In this document: piece by piece, positions 1-8,163 of the stretch
Layout of the letters: each line of letters opens with the position of its first letter
Numbering within the stretch: the first letter of the stretch is position 1
Source of the DNA: Candidatus Obscuribacter sp.
GTDB lineage: Bacteria; Cyanobacteriota; Vampirovibrionia; Obscuribacterales; Obscuribacteraceae
NCBI GenBank assembly: GCA_016712465.1
Contig: JADJQZ010000001.1
Location: forward strand, 3,596,001-3,660,000
Direction of reading: 5' to 3'
Length of the DNA: 64,000 bases
Notes under the pieces: model-generated
Seen by the model: the letters and a program-made list of their open reading frames with translations, nothing else
Told to the model about the DNA's origin: nothing
Databases searched by the model: none
Position numbers and translations under genes: made by a program

Positions 1-443
1 GCAGCCAGCGGACCGGAGCGCGAGAGCAAGGCAAGAGCCAGAGGGTGAGAGGGAATTCGCAGCCCGACTGAGTCTTGTCCTCCAGTCAGAGAGAGAGAAA
101 CATTGGCAGCCCGGGGCAGAATCAAAGTCATGGGTCCAGGCCAGAATTGCTCAGCCAGTCGGAAAGCCAGTTCAAGCGGTCCTCTCGACCACTGCTCCAG
201 TTCCTCCATGCGGCTCAAATGAACGATAACCGGGTGACTGGTGGGTCGGCCCTTAACAGCATAAAGTCGAGCCAGCGCTTCTTCGCTGGCCGCATCAGCG
301 CCGAGACCATAAACAGTCTCAGTGGGAAAGGCCACCAAAAGGCCCTGCTTGAGAAAGTCAACGGCCAGGGAAAGCTGCCTCTCCTGCTCAGAATCTTGTT
401 CTGGTTCCGGACCCGGCTCCGTATATTGACTGTAACCTGCCAT
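1..443 (-). CDS. tsaC: L-threonylcarbamoyladenylate synthase, C-terminus cut by window edge
   Basis: Translating the minus strand from an ATG at 443 gives an open frame that runs off the window at base 1 (147 codons visible). It carries the YrdC/Sua5/TsaC hallmarks: FPTETVYGLGADA near residue 39, the KGRP motif near residue 60, and FWPGPMTLILPRA around residue 104. The family makes threonylcarbamoyl-AMP from Thr, bicarbonate and ATP for t6A37 of ANN-decoding tRNAs, in the cytoplasm. A GAGGGGAGC ribosome site lies directly upstream. It starts 30 bases after the Cfa-like gene on the same strand, so it is probably the last visible gene of that operon. The family call is strong; the 3' end is not visible. 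Confidence 0.93.
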   Translation of the reverse strand, partial: MAGYSQYTEPGPEPEQDSEQERQLSLAVDFLKQGLLVAFPTETVYGLGADAASEEALARLYAVKGRPTSHPVIVHLSRMEELEQWSRGPLELAFRLAEQFWPGPMTLILPRAANVSLSLTGGQDSVGLRIPSHPLALALLSRSGPLA

Positions 444-473
444 CACCGCTCCCCTCAGCATAAGTTTGACTTC

Positions 474-1865
474 CTATTCTAGCGCGCCGAAATCACAAGC
501 CTGGCGGTCATCCTTGGTAGAAGCAAACCTGCTTAAGAACTGACGGTGAGAAAGAGTTAAATTATTTGGTCGGGTATAGACGGCCTGAACCACGCTGATA
601 TTACGCATGGCAAAAGCGGCGGCACAGTAGGAGAGATAATATCGCCACTTGCGCACAAAGACCTGGTCGAAGCCCAGAGCAAAAACTTCAGAGAGGTGCG
701 ACTCAAACCGCTCTTGCCAGACCATCAAAGTGCGGGCATAGTCATTACCCATGTCGGTCAGCTCATGCAAAGAAAGTGCTGTGGTGGCGGTGGCTTTGTG
801 AAGGCGTGCCAGGCAGGGAAGCAGGGAACCGGGGAAAATATGTTTTTGAATGAAGTCTGTATTTTCACGGATCAAATCATAACGACTGTCCGGGCAGGTG
901 ATCATTTGCAAGGCCGCCAGCCCATCTTCTCCCAGCAGTTGATCTATCTTTTGAAAATAGACATCGTAATATTCATGGCCGACCGCTTCGATCATTTCTA
1001 TGGAAACAATCTTACTGAAACCACCTGCCGGTCTGTCCATATTACGATAATCGACGAGCCTGAATTCAGTCTTGTCCTTAATGGAAGGCAGCTTATCCAC
1101 TCGCTCTTGGGCAAACTTGAGTTGCTCCTTGGAAATAGTAATACCCGTATAGCGGCAGCCGTACTTGCTCACGGCATAAACGGCAAAGCCTCCCCAACCG
1201 CAGCCTATCTCCAGTAAATGGTCGCCCGCGTGCAAATTCAGTTTGCGACAGAGAGCCTCGAACTTAGCTTCCTGGGCGTCCTTGAGGCTGAGCTTCCAGT
1301 CGGCATCGTCAAGGCTCGTACCAAAGCAGGCACTTGAATAAGTCATGGTCTCATCCAGAAAGATCTGAAAGAGGTCGTTACTGAGATCATAGTGATAGGA
1401 AATATTCTTGCGGCTGTTTACCTTGTTGTTACCCCTCAGTAAATGCCCACACTGATTCAAAAAGCCAAGAGAATTGACAAGCAGGTTCTTCTTATCGGTG
1501 CCTTCAAGCAAGCGACAGTGCGGAAGATTGAGCAAAAACCAGGCAAAGACGGAAGCCAGATCATCACTGACCCAATCTCCATCCATGAAGGCTTCAGCAA
1601 AACCGATATGACCAAAGAACACCAGTCGGCGAAACAAGCCGGCATTGCGTACTACGATTAAAGCCTCGACATAGTGCCCCTGTGGACTCTTGCCGCCGCT
1701 ACCAAATACATGCCTGCCGCCGTCCGGCATAACCATGGTCAGTTGCCCGTAAGGCATTTGACTGAGAGCCGCACCGATCAAGCCGGCAAATCCCTTCAGC
1801 TTCGCCGCTGCAGGTGCAGGCTTAATGGGCTTCAATGACTTATCAACTTCAACAGTGCTGCTCAT
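474..1865 (-). CDS. cfa: Cyclopropane-fatty-acyl-phospholipid synthase family methyltransferase
   Basis: A 463-residue SAM-dependent methyltransferase of the CFA synthase/mycolic acid methyltransferase family, which acts on double bonds of membrane phospholipid acyl chains. The SAM-binding motif LLEIGCGWGGFAVYA is visible near residue 218, followed by TGITISKEQ, and VSIEMIEAVGHEYYD near residue 290, the typical active-site stretch. The N-terminal ~150 residues match the extra lipid-binding part of full-length Cfa. The ATG overlaps the TGA of the DUF1365 gene by four bases (ATGA), so translation is probably coupled. Its neighbours are a desaturase and an FAD oxidoreductase. It may make cyclopropane or methyl-branched chains; sequence alone does not decide between these products. 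Confidence 0.9.
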   Translation of the reverse strand: MSSTVEVDKSLKPIKPAPAAAKLKGFAGLIGAALSQMPYGQLTMVMPDGGRHVFGSGGKSPQGHYVEALIVVRNAGLFRRLVFFGHIGFAEAFMDGDWVSDDLASVFAWFLLNLPHCRLLEGTDKKNLLVNSLGFLNQCGHLLRGNNKVNSRKNISYHYDLSNDLFQIFLDETMTYSSACFGTSLDDADWKLSLKDAQEAKFEALCRKLNLHAGDHLLEIGCGWGGFAVYAVSKYGCRYTGITISKEQLKFAQERVDKLPSIKDKTEFRLVDYRNMDRPAGGFSKIVSIEMIEAVGHEYYDVYFQKIDQLLGEDGLAALQMITCPDSRYDLIRENTDFIQKHIFPGSLLPCLARLHKATATTALSLHELTDMGNDYARTLMVWQERFESHLSEVFALGFDQVFVRKWRYYLSYCAAAFAMRNISVVQAVYTRPNNLTLSHRQFLSRFASTKDDRQACDFGALE

Positions 1866-2689
1866 CCCCTTTTCTCCCTGACGCGGCGAGGATTGATCAC
1901 ATCGGTCTGCAAATGCGGCTTCTCTTCCTTGGTATAAAACGGCGTTCTTTTGAGGAGTAGCAGAAGAGCCTGAAAATGTATCATGGCGATTACCTTAAAA
2001 GTCATGAGTGGATGGCGAAAGAATTCCACAAGCAAGTTCCGGTCGCTGAAGAGCAAGCTCTTACCGCTCAAGCTCGATACCAGCACTTTATCGCCACTTA
2101 CCCCATCGAGGGTATCGATGCAAATTTTTAGTCGCTCATCCGGGAAGGGCACTATAAAATCGAAACAATCATCAAGCTTGCCGAAGGGTGAAACATAAAA
2201 ATGTTTAGGCACCACCGAGCGAAAAACAGGGCGCTCCCCCAGACAACCGGAGGCGACGTTCTCCTTGGCCAGGTAGACCTTCATTTCCTTGAAGGTGTTG
2301 CTGACTTCCACAAGCACCGCAAGGGGAAGCTCTTGCTCCTGGCCATGACCATAGATCAAGTAAAAGGAAACCGGATTAAAGACATAGCCCAGGATGCGCG
2401 GATAAGTGAGTAGCTCGATGCGCCTCACAGGCTCTCTAAACCCGTGTTCGGTCAGGCAGCTATGCACCCGCTCCAGCAAGCTTCCCGTACCGGAGTGCAA
2501 TAAATGGTCAGCCTCATAGAAGCTGACAAGCGCTGGGCGGTTCAAGGCAAACACCCTGGATTTGCTCTCCAGTTGAGTAAGTTCCGCCAGGTCAAGACAG
2601 AGCATGAAAACCCCATAGCTGAACTTATGAGCTCTGGGGCTATATCTTTCATGATGGACCCGACATCGGTAAAGGCGGCTATTGAGCAC
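1862..2689 (-). CDS. DUF1365 family protein
   Basis: A 275-residue protein of the DUF1365 family, recognised from its start (LYRCRVHHERYSPRAHKFSYG), YPRILGYVFNPVSFYLIYG near residue 95, and the context between an FAD oxidoreductase and a Cfa-like methyltransferase, where this family commonly sits. Its biochemical role is not established; a part in modifying unsaturated fatty acids is inferred from neighbours. The start is GTG at 2689, which lies 11 bases inside the end of the upstream gene; its own TGA overlaps the next ATG. There is no signal peptide. Residues 230-250 are hydrophobic and may contact membrane. Confidence 0.85.
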   Translation of the reverse strand: MLNSRLYRCRVHHERYSPRAHKFSYGVFMLCLDLAELTQLESKSRVFALNRPALVSFYEADHLLHSGTGSLLERVHSCLTEHGFREPVRRIELLTYPRILGYVFNPVSFYLIYGHGQEQELPLAVLVEVSNTFKEMKVYLAKENVASGCLGERPVFRSVVPKHFYVSPFGKLDDCFDFIVPFPDERLKICIDTLDGVSGDKVLVSSLSGKSLLFSDRNLLVEFFRHPLMTFKVIAMIHFQALLLLLKRTPFYTKEEKPHLQTDVINPRRVREKRG

Positions 2690-3947
2690 AGGCCACCCCC
2701 AATGCTTTCAACCGGTCCGCCAATAGACAGGCAGAGAGGTAGGCATCCTCATGGAAGCCATAGCGGAAATAACTGCCGCAAAAAAATATAGAACCATCTT
2801 GCTCATTAAGCTCAGGCAGCCTGAGCTGGGCCCTCTGGGTGGCGAGAGTAAAGAGGGGGTGCGTGTAATTGAGCCGGCGAAAGATCTTACTCTCATCCAC
2901 AAGATGTTCGCTATTGAGCGACACAAAATAATTAGTGGGACCGGCAAGTCCCTGTAAGTTGTTCATCCAGTAATGGGTTGTAGCCCCGCCTTCGCGGGGG
3001 CTGACGCGGTGGTTCCAGGAAGCCCAGGCTTTGCGACAGGTGGGCATGACACTGGTATCACAGTGAACCGTGACGGTATTATCCTGATAATGGAAAGGGG
3101 CTAAGAGCTCCCGTTCCAAAACGGTAGGATCCTTCAGCAACTGCAAACTTTGATCGGCATGGGTAGCCAGTGCTACGCAATCGAAGTAGTGCCTCTGCCC
3201 ATCGGCGGTGAAGACCCTGGCCCCCTCCGCAGTACGCTCCACCCCTACTACAGCCGAATTCGTCAGAACTCTATCCTGCGGCTTAAGCGAGGCAAGCAGC
3301 GCTTTCACATAATTTCTGGCGCCACCAACCACGGTGTACCACTGAAAATGGGTGGTCAGTCCGAGAAAACCATGATTGTGAAAGAAACGCAGCAGCGTGG
3401 AAGCGGGAAACTCAAGCATGCCATGCAGAGGTGTGGACCAGACACTGGCCCCCATCGGCACCAGATACCAGTTGAGGAAATCGGCACCCAATTGATATCT
3501 GGCTACATAGTCGGAAATACTGAGGGATGAAAGTTGCGGATCTTGCAAATGTTCGGGAGCATTCTTATTGAACCAATCCAGCTTCAACAACATTCTCCAG
3601 AACCTCAGGTTCAAAAGATTTCTTCGGTCGGCAAAGATGGCGTCCAAACCGGCACCGTTCCATTCCAACCGGTGGCCTTTATGTTGCACGGAAAAAGACA
3701 TATCGGTCTTGCAAGTCTCTACATTCAACTCCTGAAAGAGACTGGTCAAAAGGGGGTAAGTGACGTGATTGAAGACCATGAAACCAGTGTCGAAGGCCAC
3801 GGAAGATGGTTTGTCCACATCGATGGTATTGGTGTGCCCACCTACATAGCTGTTTCCTTCAAAAATCGTGATGTCGTAGCGGTCTCTCAGCTGATAAGCG
3901 AGACCGAGACCGGCGATGCCACTACCGACAATACCTATAGACTTCAC
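2679..3947 (-). CDS. FAD/NAD(P)-binding oxidoreductase (amine-oxidase fold)
   Basis: Begins SIGIVGSGIAGLGLAYQL, a classic Rossmann GxGxxG motif, followed by an acidic residue in ITIFEGN that binds the FAD ribose, and YVGGHTNT. The end has the second FAD motif (IFFCGSYFRYGFHEDA). About 422 residues, of the amine-oxidase/phytoene-desaturase-like group often beside DUF1365 and cfa genes. The frame is open further upstream, but that extension lacks homology-like sequence; I chose the GTG at 3947 because it overlaps the desaturase stop as GTGA and puts the Rossmann motif at residue 5. It probably oxidises or desaturates a lipid; the substrate is unknown. Confidence 0.88.
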   Translation of the reverse strand: MKSIGIVGSGIAGLGLAYQLRDRYDITIFEGNSYVGGHTNTIDVDKPSSVAFDTGFMVFNHVTYPLLTSLFQELNVETCKTDMSFSVQHKGHRLEWNGAGLDAIFADRRNLLNLRFWRMLLKLDWFNKNAPEHLQDPQLSSLSISDYVARYQLGADFLNWYLVPMGASVWSTPLHGMLEFPASTLLRFFHNHGFLGLTTHFQWYTVVGGARNYVKALLASLKPQDRVLTNSAVVGVERTAEGARVFTADGQRHYFDCVALATHADQSLQLLKDPTVLERELLAPFHYQDNTVTVHCDTSVMPTCRKAWASWNHRVSPREGGATTHYWMNNLQGLAGPTNYFVSLNSEHLVDESKIFRRLNYTHPLFTLATQRAQLRLPELNEQDGSIFFCGSYFRYGFHEDAYLSACLLADRLKALGVACAQ

Positions 3948-4975
3948 GAGCGCACCCTCGAAGGCTCCGGGAAGAGTCGCTCTTCGCGGACTGCCGCCGG
4001 AACGGGATGCAGATCCCAGACCAGCCCAAGGGCGCGGTAGAGCCTGAGAAAATAATATGTCATATCCACTTCCCACCAGAAGAAGCCCTGCCTGACAGAG
4101 CCGGGGCAGCGATGATGATTGTTATGCCAGCCCTCGCCGAGAGTGATCAAGGCTAAGAGGAAATTATTCTTGCTGGAATCATCAGTGCGATAAGGTCGGC
4201 TGCCCCATATGTGAGATAGAGAATTGATGGAGCAGACGCCGTGGAAGAGCACCACGGTGGAGACGAAGAAGCCCCACAAGACAAGCTCATTGCCGCTGGT
4301 GGAAAGGGAAGGGTAGTGTAATTCAAGGAAACAACCCAGTCCGTAAAGAGCCAAGCCCAGAAAGAGAGGCGGCAGCCAATCGAAGCGATTGAGAAAGACC
4401 AGTTCCGGATAACGGCTGAAGTCGCCAATAATTTCATAGCGCGTGGGCATGTTGCAGTCGGCAGTGATCCAGCCGATATGGGACCAGATGAAACCGCTTT
4501 TAATCGGTGAATGAATATCGCCGTCGCGATCGGAATAGCGGTGATGGTTGCGATGATGGCTGGCCCACCACAAAGCGCCGCGCTGCACCGCCAACCCACC
4601 CCAGAAGGCGAAGAGAAACTGAGCGGCGCGGCTTGTCTTAAAAGTGCGGTGGGAAAAGTAGCGATGAAAGAATGCGGTTATGGCGAACATGCGGAAGAAA
4701 TAAAGAAAAACCGCCAGACAGATAGCAAAGGGACTGGGCTTATGAAAAAGAGCCAGAAGGGCAAAGAAGTGCAGGAAAATGAAGGGAAACCAACGGCTGG
4801 CCCGCGACTTTACAGGAAGGTTCAACACCTCACCGCGGCCGGACGGAAAGTGGTCACTATCTAAGAAACCCAGCCAGGCCGGCAGTTTGAATGCGAAGCC
4901 CCAGTGAGAGGGAGTCCCGCAAGAAGAGGAGGCTTCGGTCTCTACATCAATATCAATCCGGTCGGCGACGTTCAA
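3944..4975 (-). CDS. Membrane fatty acid desaturase (acyl-CoA delta-9 type)
   Basis: A 343-residue integral membrane di-iron desaturase. The three histidine boxes are visible: HRYFSHR (near residue 103), HRNHHRYSD (near 141) and EGWHNNHH (near 276), with hydrophobic segments between them (FIFLHFFALLALF, FFRMFAITAFF, GFFVSTVVLFH). It introduces a cis double bond into a saturated acyl chain using O2 and electrons. The only in-frame start before the conserved part is TTG at 4975, preceded by TGAGG at 7 bases. It is first in the overlapping lipid operon and would supply the double bond that the Cfa-like enzyme then methylates. The first ~20 residues are unlike the family and lie over an odd plus-strand open frame. 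Confidence 0.9.
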   Translation of the reverse strand: MNVADRIDIDVETEASSSCGTPSHWGFAFKLPAWLGFLDSDHFPSGRGEVLNLPVKSRASRWFPFIFLHFFALLALFHKPSPFAICLAVFLYFFRMFAITAFFHRYFSHRTFKTSRAAQFLFAFWGGLAVQRGALWWASHHRNHHRYSDRDGDIHSPIKSGFIWSHIGWITADCNMPTRYEIIGDFSRYPELVFLNRFDWLPPLFLGLALYGLGCFLELHYPSLSTSGNELVLWGFFVSTVVLFHGVCSINSLSHIWGSRPYRTDDSSKNNFLLALITLGEGWHNNHHRCPGSVRQGFFWWEVDMTYYFLRLYRALGLVWDLHPVPAAVREERLFPEPSRVRS

Positions 4976-5052
4976 GTCGATGCCTCATTCACCAAGAACT
5001 TCAACTATCAGCAGATTAGCATGGTCTATGTGAACGCAAACTGAACGAGTCT

Positions 5053-6312
5053 CTAACACTTACCTATGTATCGAGCCCTTGGACGAATGACGCCGCCATA
5101 AAGTCTCTGTTCTATGGCATGGGCAATCCAACCGGCGGATCGGCTCACGGCAAAGATAGCAGAACCGGCGCCCTGAGGCAGGTTCAGCGCATAGGTCACA
5201 GCAGCAAGACCGACATCAAGGTTAGGGAAAAGCGAAAGCTCCTCAGCCACACATTCCACTATTTCCTTCAAGCGTATAAGCCTTTCGTCAGCAGCGGAAG
5301 CCGAGAGGGCGCAGTCTATCAGGACTCTCGCCCGGGGATCGCCTTTGCTGTAAAGCTCGGTACCGAAGCCAGAAATAGTGTCATTTTGCCGCAAGTAATC
5401 CTTCAACCATGCCCTTGCCGAGGAAAAACCAAGGGAAGCAGTGACTATGTCTTCCGCTCGCCGACTGGCAGAGCCGTGCAAGCTACCACTAAAGGAGCCC
5501 AGCGCGCTCAATAGACAACTGTAGAGGGAGGCATCACAAGAGGCCGCAATGCGGGAGGCAAGTGCCGATGCATTCAATTCGTGATCGGCACAAAGCACCA
5601 GGGCTAAATTGATCATTTCGGACTGTTCGCGGCAAGGAGATTCGGACAGAGCCCGCGCCAGGATACAGCCCACAAAATTGTTCACATCCAGTTGATCATC
5701 TATAACGTACTGGCTGCGACCAGCCGGCAGACCAATACTCATAGCCATGGTCAGAATCAAACGCCTGGCCGTGTCGTAAACATCATCGCGGTTGAGTTTG
5801 CGGGCTACCGGATCGGACATCTCAAGTCCCACCACCAGAAGCTTGAGCAGTTCAAGACACTCCGTATCCGGAGAGACCAGTCCCTTAAAAGAATTGCATT
5901 CGAAGGGCTCAAGCCCGGCCCAGAGGGCAGCGCTGCCACCGGTATCCCAGAGAAGTTCGGCCGTATCCTCAAAACTGGTCCTCTGCAAGGCCAGCTCGAT
6001 GGCGCTCTGGCCTCGGTAACGATGCCCGTCCTCTCTGATTTCAGTTATGGCCGATTTAATGGCCGGACCGGTCCAGACGGCCGGTTCGGAGTCTTTGGCC
6101 GACTTTACACCTCTGGCCGACTGCCGGAGGCGAATCAAGTCACTGAGCCGATAACAACGTTCCCGGCCGGTGGCCCCGGGCACACTTTCTATTTGCCCGC
6201 GGCTGGCATAGGCATAGAGAGTGGCCGGCTTAACACCGAGAAACTCCGCCGCTTGGGCACCGACAAGGTATTTTTCATCAGATCCAGACATGGCAGCTAT
6301 GATACCAGCCAC
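5053..6312 (-). CDS. Helix-turn-helix/citrate-synthase-like protein lacking a catalytic His; possible regulator
   Basis: 419 residues. Residues ~16-65 look like a MerR/excisionase-type DNA-binding domain (AAEFLGVKPATLYAYASRGQ then a CYRLSDLIRLR strand-helix). Residues ~95-419 are citrate-synthase fold: ADHELNASA with His244, SLHG with His279, FPNLDVGLA with Asp366, and a C-terminus SAGWIAHAIEQ...IRPRARYIG. In citrate synthases the GFGH histidine (His305 in E. coli) binds oxaloacetate and is needed for catalysis; here the motif reads GFGTELY, so Thr318 replaces it (codon acc checked). Active citrate formation is therefore doubtful; a metabolite-sensing repressor or activator is a reasonable inference because it is divergent from aceBA. 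GTG at 6312 has a GGGA upstream; ATG at 6291 is an alternative start. Confidence 0.82.
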   Translation of the reverse strand: MAGIIAAMSGSDEKYLVGAQAAEFLGVKPATLYAYASRGQIESVPGATGRERCYRLSDLIRLRQSARGVKSAKDSEPAVWTGPAIKSAITEIREDGHRYRGQSAIELALQRTSFEDTAELLWDTGGSAALWAGLEPFECNSFKGLVSPDTECLELLKLLVVGLEMSDPVARKLNRDDVYDTARRLILTMAMSIGLPAGRSQYVIDDQLDVNNFVGCILARALSESPCREQSEMINLALVLCADHELNASALASRIAASCDASLYSCLLSALGSFSGSLHGSASRRAEDIVTASLGFSSARAWLKDYLRQNDTISGFGTELYSKGDPRARVLIDCALSASAADERLIRLKEIVECVAEELSLFPNLDVGLAAVTYALNLPQGAGSAIFAVSRSAGWIAHAIEQRLYGGVIRPRARYIGKC

Positions 6313-6388
6313 CTGTCCCGAGGAATTGCAGGGCGCTTCTATATAGATGGAAATTCTCCGAATTATGCAAAGATTAAATTAGTGATTT

Positions 6389-6421
6389 ATTGATTGCAAT
6401 CGATCAATATATCAATATAAT
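6389..6421 (+). promoter_or_regulatory. aceB promoter with palindromic operator on the -35 box
   Basis: The -35 TTGCAA (6394-6399), a 16-base spacer, and a perfect -10 TATAAT (6416-6421) point at aceB, 52 bases upstream of its ATG. The 10-base perfect palindrome GATTGCAATC (6392-6401) covers the -35, inside a wider dyad ATTGAT-N8-ATCAAT (6389-6408), followed by a direct repeat ATCAATAT twice (6403-6418). This lies between the divergent HTH/citrate-synthase-like gene and aceB, where a regulator of both would bind. Binding is inferred. Confidence 0.6.
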
Positions 6422-6472
6422 TACCATAACAAAGCTCTACATAAACCGTCAAAAGTCCCGGAGGATTTCTGG

Positions 6473-8050
6473 ATGAACAATCTAGTACAACGGATTGAGG
6501 TGGCCCTGCCGCACGTGGAAACCATTTTGAATCCGGCCGCCCAGGACTTCATCCGGGCTCTGGAACAACGATTCCGCCCCGAGCTTGACGAACTTCTCAA
6601 GAAACGCCAGGACAGACAGAAGCAAATTGATCAGGGCATCTTCCCCGACTTCCTGCCCCACACCGAGCACATTAAAAGCGGCACCTGGCAGGTGGCTCCG
6701 GTTCCCGCCGACCTTGAGGACAGGCGCGTAGAGATTACCGGACCCTGTGAGCGAAAAATGATGATCAATGCCTTGAACTCGGGCGCCCGAGTTTTCATGG
6801 CCGATCTGGAAGACTCCCTCACTCCCACCTGGGCTAACATAATTTCCGCCCAGATGAATCTGATCGAGGCAGTGAGAGGTACCCTCAGCTTCACATCTGC
6901 GGAAGGCAAGGAATACAAACTGCAGATGGACCGGAGGCTTGCCACTCTGGTGGTAAGACCGCGCGGTCTGCACCTGCTGGAGAGGCACCTGCTCATAGAC
7001 GAGAAACCGGTTTCAGCCAGTCTTTTCGACTTCGGACTCTACTTCTTCCATAATGCCCATGAATTGATCAAACGGGGCAGCGCTCCCTACTTCTACCTGC
7101 CCAAACTGGAAAGTCATGAGGAAGCCAGGCTCTGGAACGACATTTTCAATTTTTCCCAGGACTATCTACAGATTGAAAGAGGCACCATCCGCGCTACCGT
7201 CCTAATCGAGACGATTCTAGCGGCATTTGAAATGGAAGAGATTCTCTACCAGTTAAAAGAGCACGCCGCCGGTCTGAACGCCGGTCGCTGGGACTATATC
7301 TTCAGCCTCATCAAAAAAACCAGAAACCATGATTTCACCTTACCGGATCGCGCTAAAGTGACCATGGTCGTTCCCTTTATGAGAGCCTATGCCCAACTCC
7401 TGGTGGCCACCTGCCATAAGCGTGGAGCCCATGCCATCGGCGGCATGGCTGCCTTTATTCCCAGCCGCAAAGACCAGGCCGTCAATGAAACGGCCATCAA
7501 GAAGGTAACCGAAGATAAAGAAAGAGAGGCCGCCGACGGCTTCGACGGCACATGGGTGGCACATCCCGATCTCGTGCCAATCGCCAGACGCGTCTTCGAC
7601 AAAGCGCTGGGTGCAAATCCGCACCAGAAAGGCAAGGAACTGAAGGCAATAACCGTAAGCGCCCAAGATCTGCTCAACACGAAAATCACAGGCTCGGTGA
7701 CAAGAGCCGGTGTAGAGAACAACATAGATGTGGCATTGCGTTATCTGGATTCCTGGCTTTCCGGCAATGGAGCGGCAGCCATCCACAACCTTATGGAAGA
7801 CGCCGCCACAGCTGAAATCGCCCGCGCTCAGCTCTGGCAGTGGATAAAGTTCAGCGCCCCGCTGGAAGAAACCGACGGTGCCGTCATGACTCGCTACCTC
7901 TACGAGAAACTGAAAGAGGAAGCCATGCTCAAACTGGAGAGCCCTGACAATCATGTGAAAGAAGCCGGTCTCATTCTGGACGATCTCGTTTTGAGTGAAA
8001 CTTTCGCCGACTTCCTCACCACCAAAGCTTACGACTACCTACCTGACTAG
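6473..8050 (+). CDS. aceB: Malate synthase A
   Basis: A 525-residue malate synthase of the A type: condenses glyoxylate with acetyl-CoA to malate in the glyoxylate shunt. Visible family stretches are [14 protein letters not shown] (near residue 105), [16 protein letters not shown] (near 160), [14 protein letters not shown] (near 205), [16 protein letters not shown] (near 240) and [17 protein letters not shown] (near 317). Length is that of E. coli AceB. The ATG at 6473 has CCCGGAGG nine bases upstream. It is followed by isocitrate lyase, so both shunt enzymes are made together, probably under the palindromic promoter just upstream. Needed for growth on acetate or fatty acids. Confidence 0.97.
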   Translation: MNNLVQRIEVALPHVETILNPAAQDFIRALEQRFRPELDELLKKRQDRQKQIDQGIFPDFLPHTEHIKSGTWQVAPVPADLEDRRVEITGPCERKMMINALNSGARVFMADLEDSLTPTWANIISAQMNLIEAVRGTLSFTSAEGKEYKLQMDRRLATLVVRPRGLHLLERHLLIDEKPVSASLFDFGLYFFHNAHELIKRGSAPYFYLPKLESHEEARLWNDIFNFSQDYLQIERGTIRATVLIETILAAFEMEEILYQLKEHAAGLNAGRWDYIFSLIKKTRNHDFTLPDRAKVTMVVPFMRAYAQLLVATCHKRGAHAIGGMAAFIPSRKDQAVNETAIKKVTEDKEREAADGFDGTWVAHPDLVPIARRVFDKALGANPHQKGKELKAITVSAQDLLNTKITGSVTRAGVENNIDVALRYLDSWLSGNGAAAIHNLMEDAATAEIARAQLWQWIKFSAPLEETDGAVMTRYLYEKLKEEAMLKLESPDNHVKEAGLILDDLVLSETFADFLTTKAYDYLPD

Positions 8051-8163
8051 ATCTATCTATCTCCACCTGAGCCTCAATCCGAACCACCTGATGAGTCCGC
8101 CGAAACCGGCTCTCTCTGCCATGGAAACTCAAGCCAAGCATGCGACATAAGCGAGGAAAAAAA

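Noticed and set aside
75..482. 135-codon plus-strand frame at the window start
   Set aside because: The minus strand here encodes TsaC with clear motifs; the plus product is composition noise.
8088..8106. CTGATGA...GAAAC between aceB and aceA, resembling a hammerhead ribozyme core
   Set aside because: Stem II would have one pair, and no partner for stem I (upstream CCGAACCAC) or clear stem III exists nearby; likely chance.
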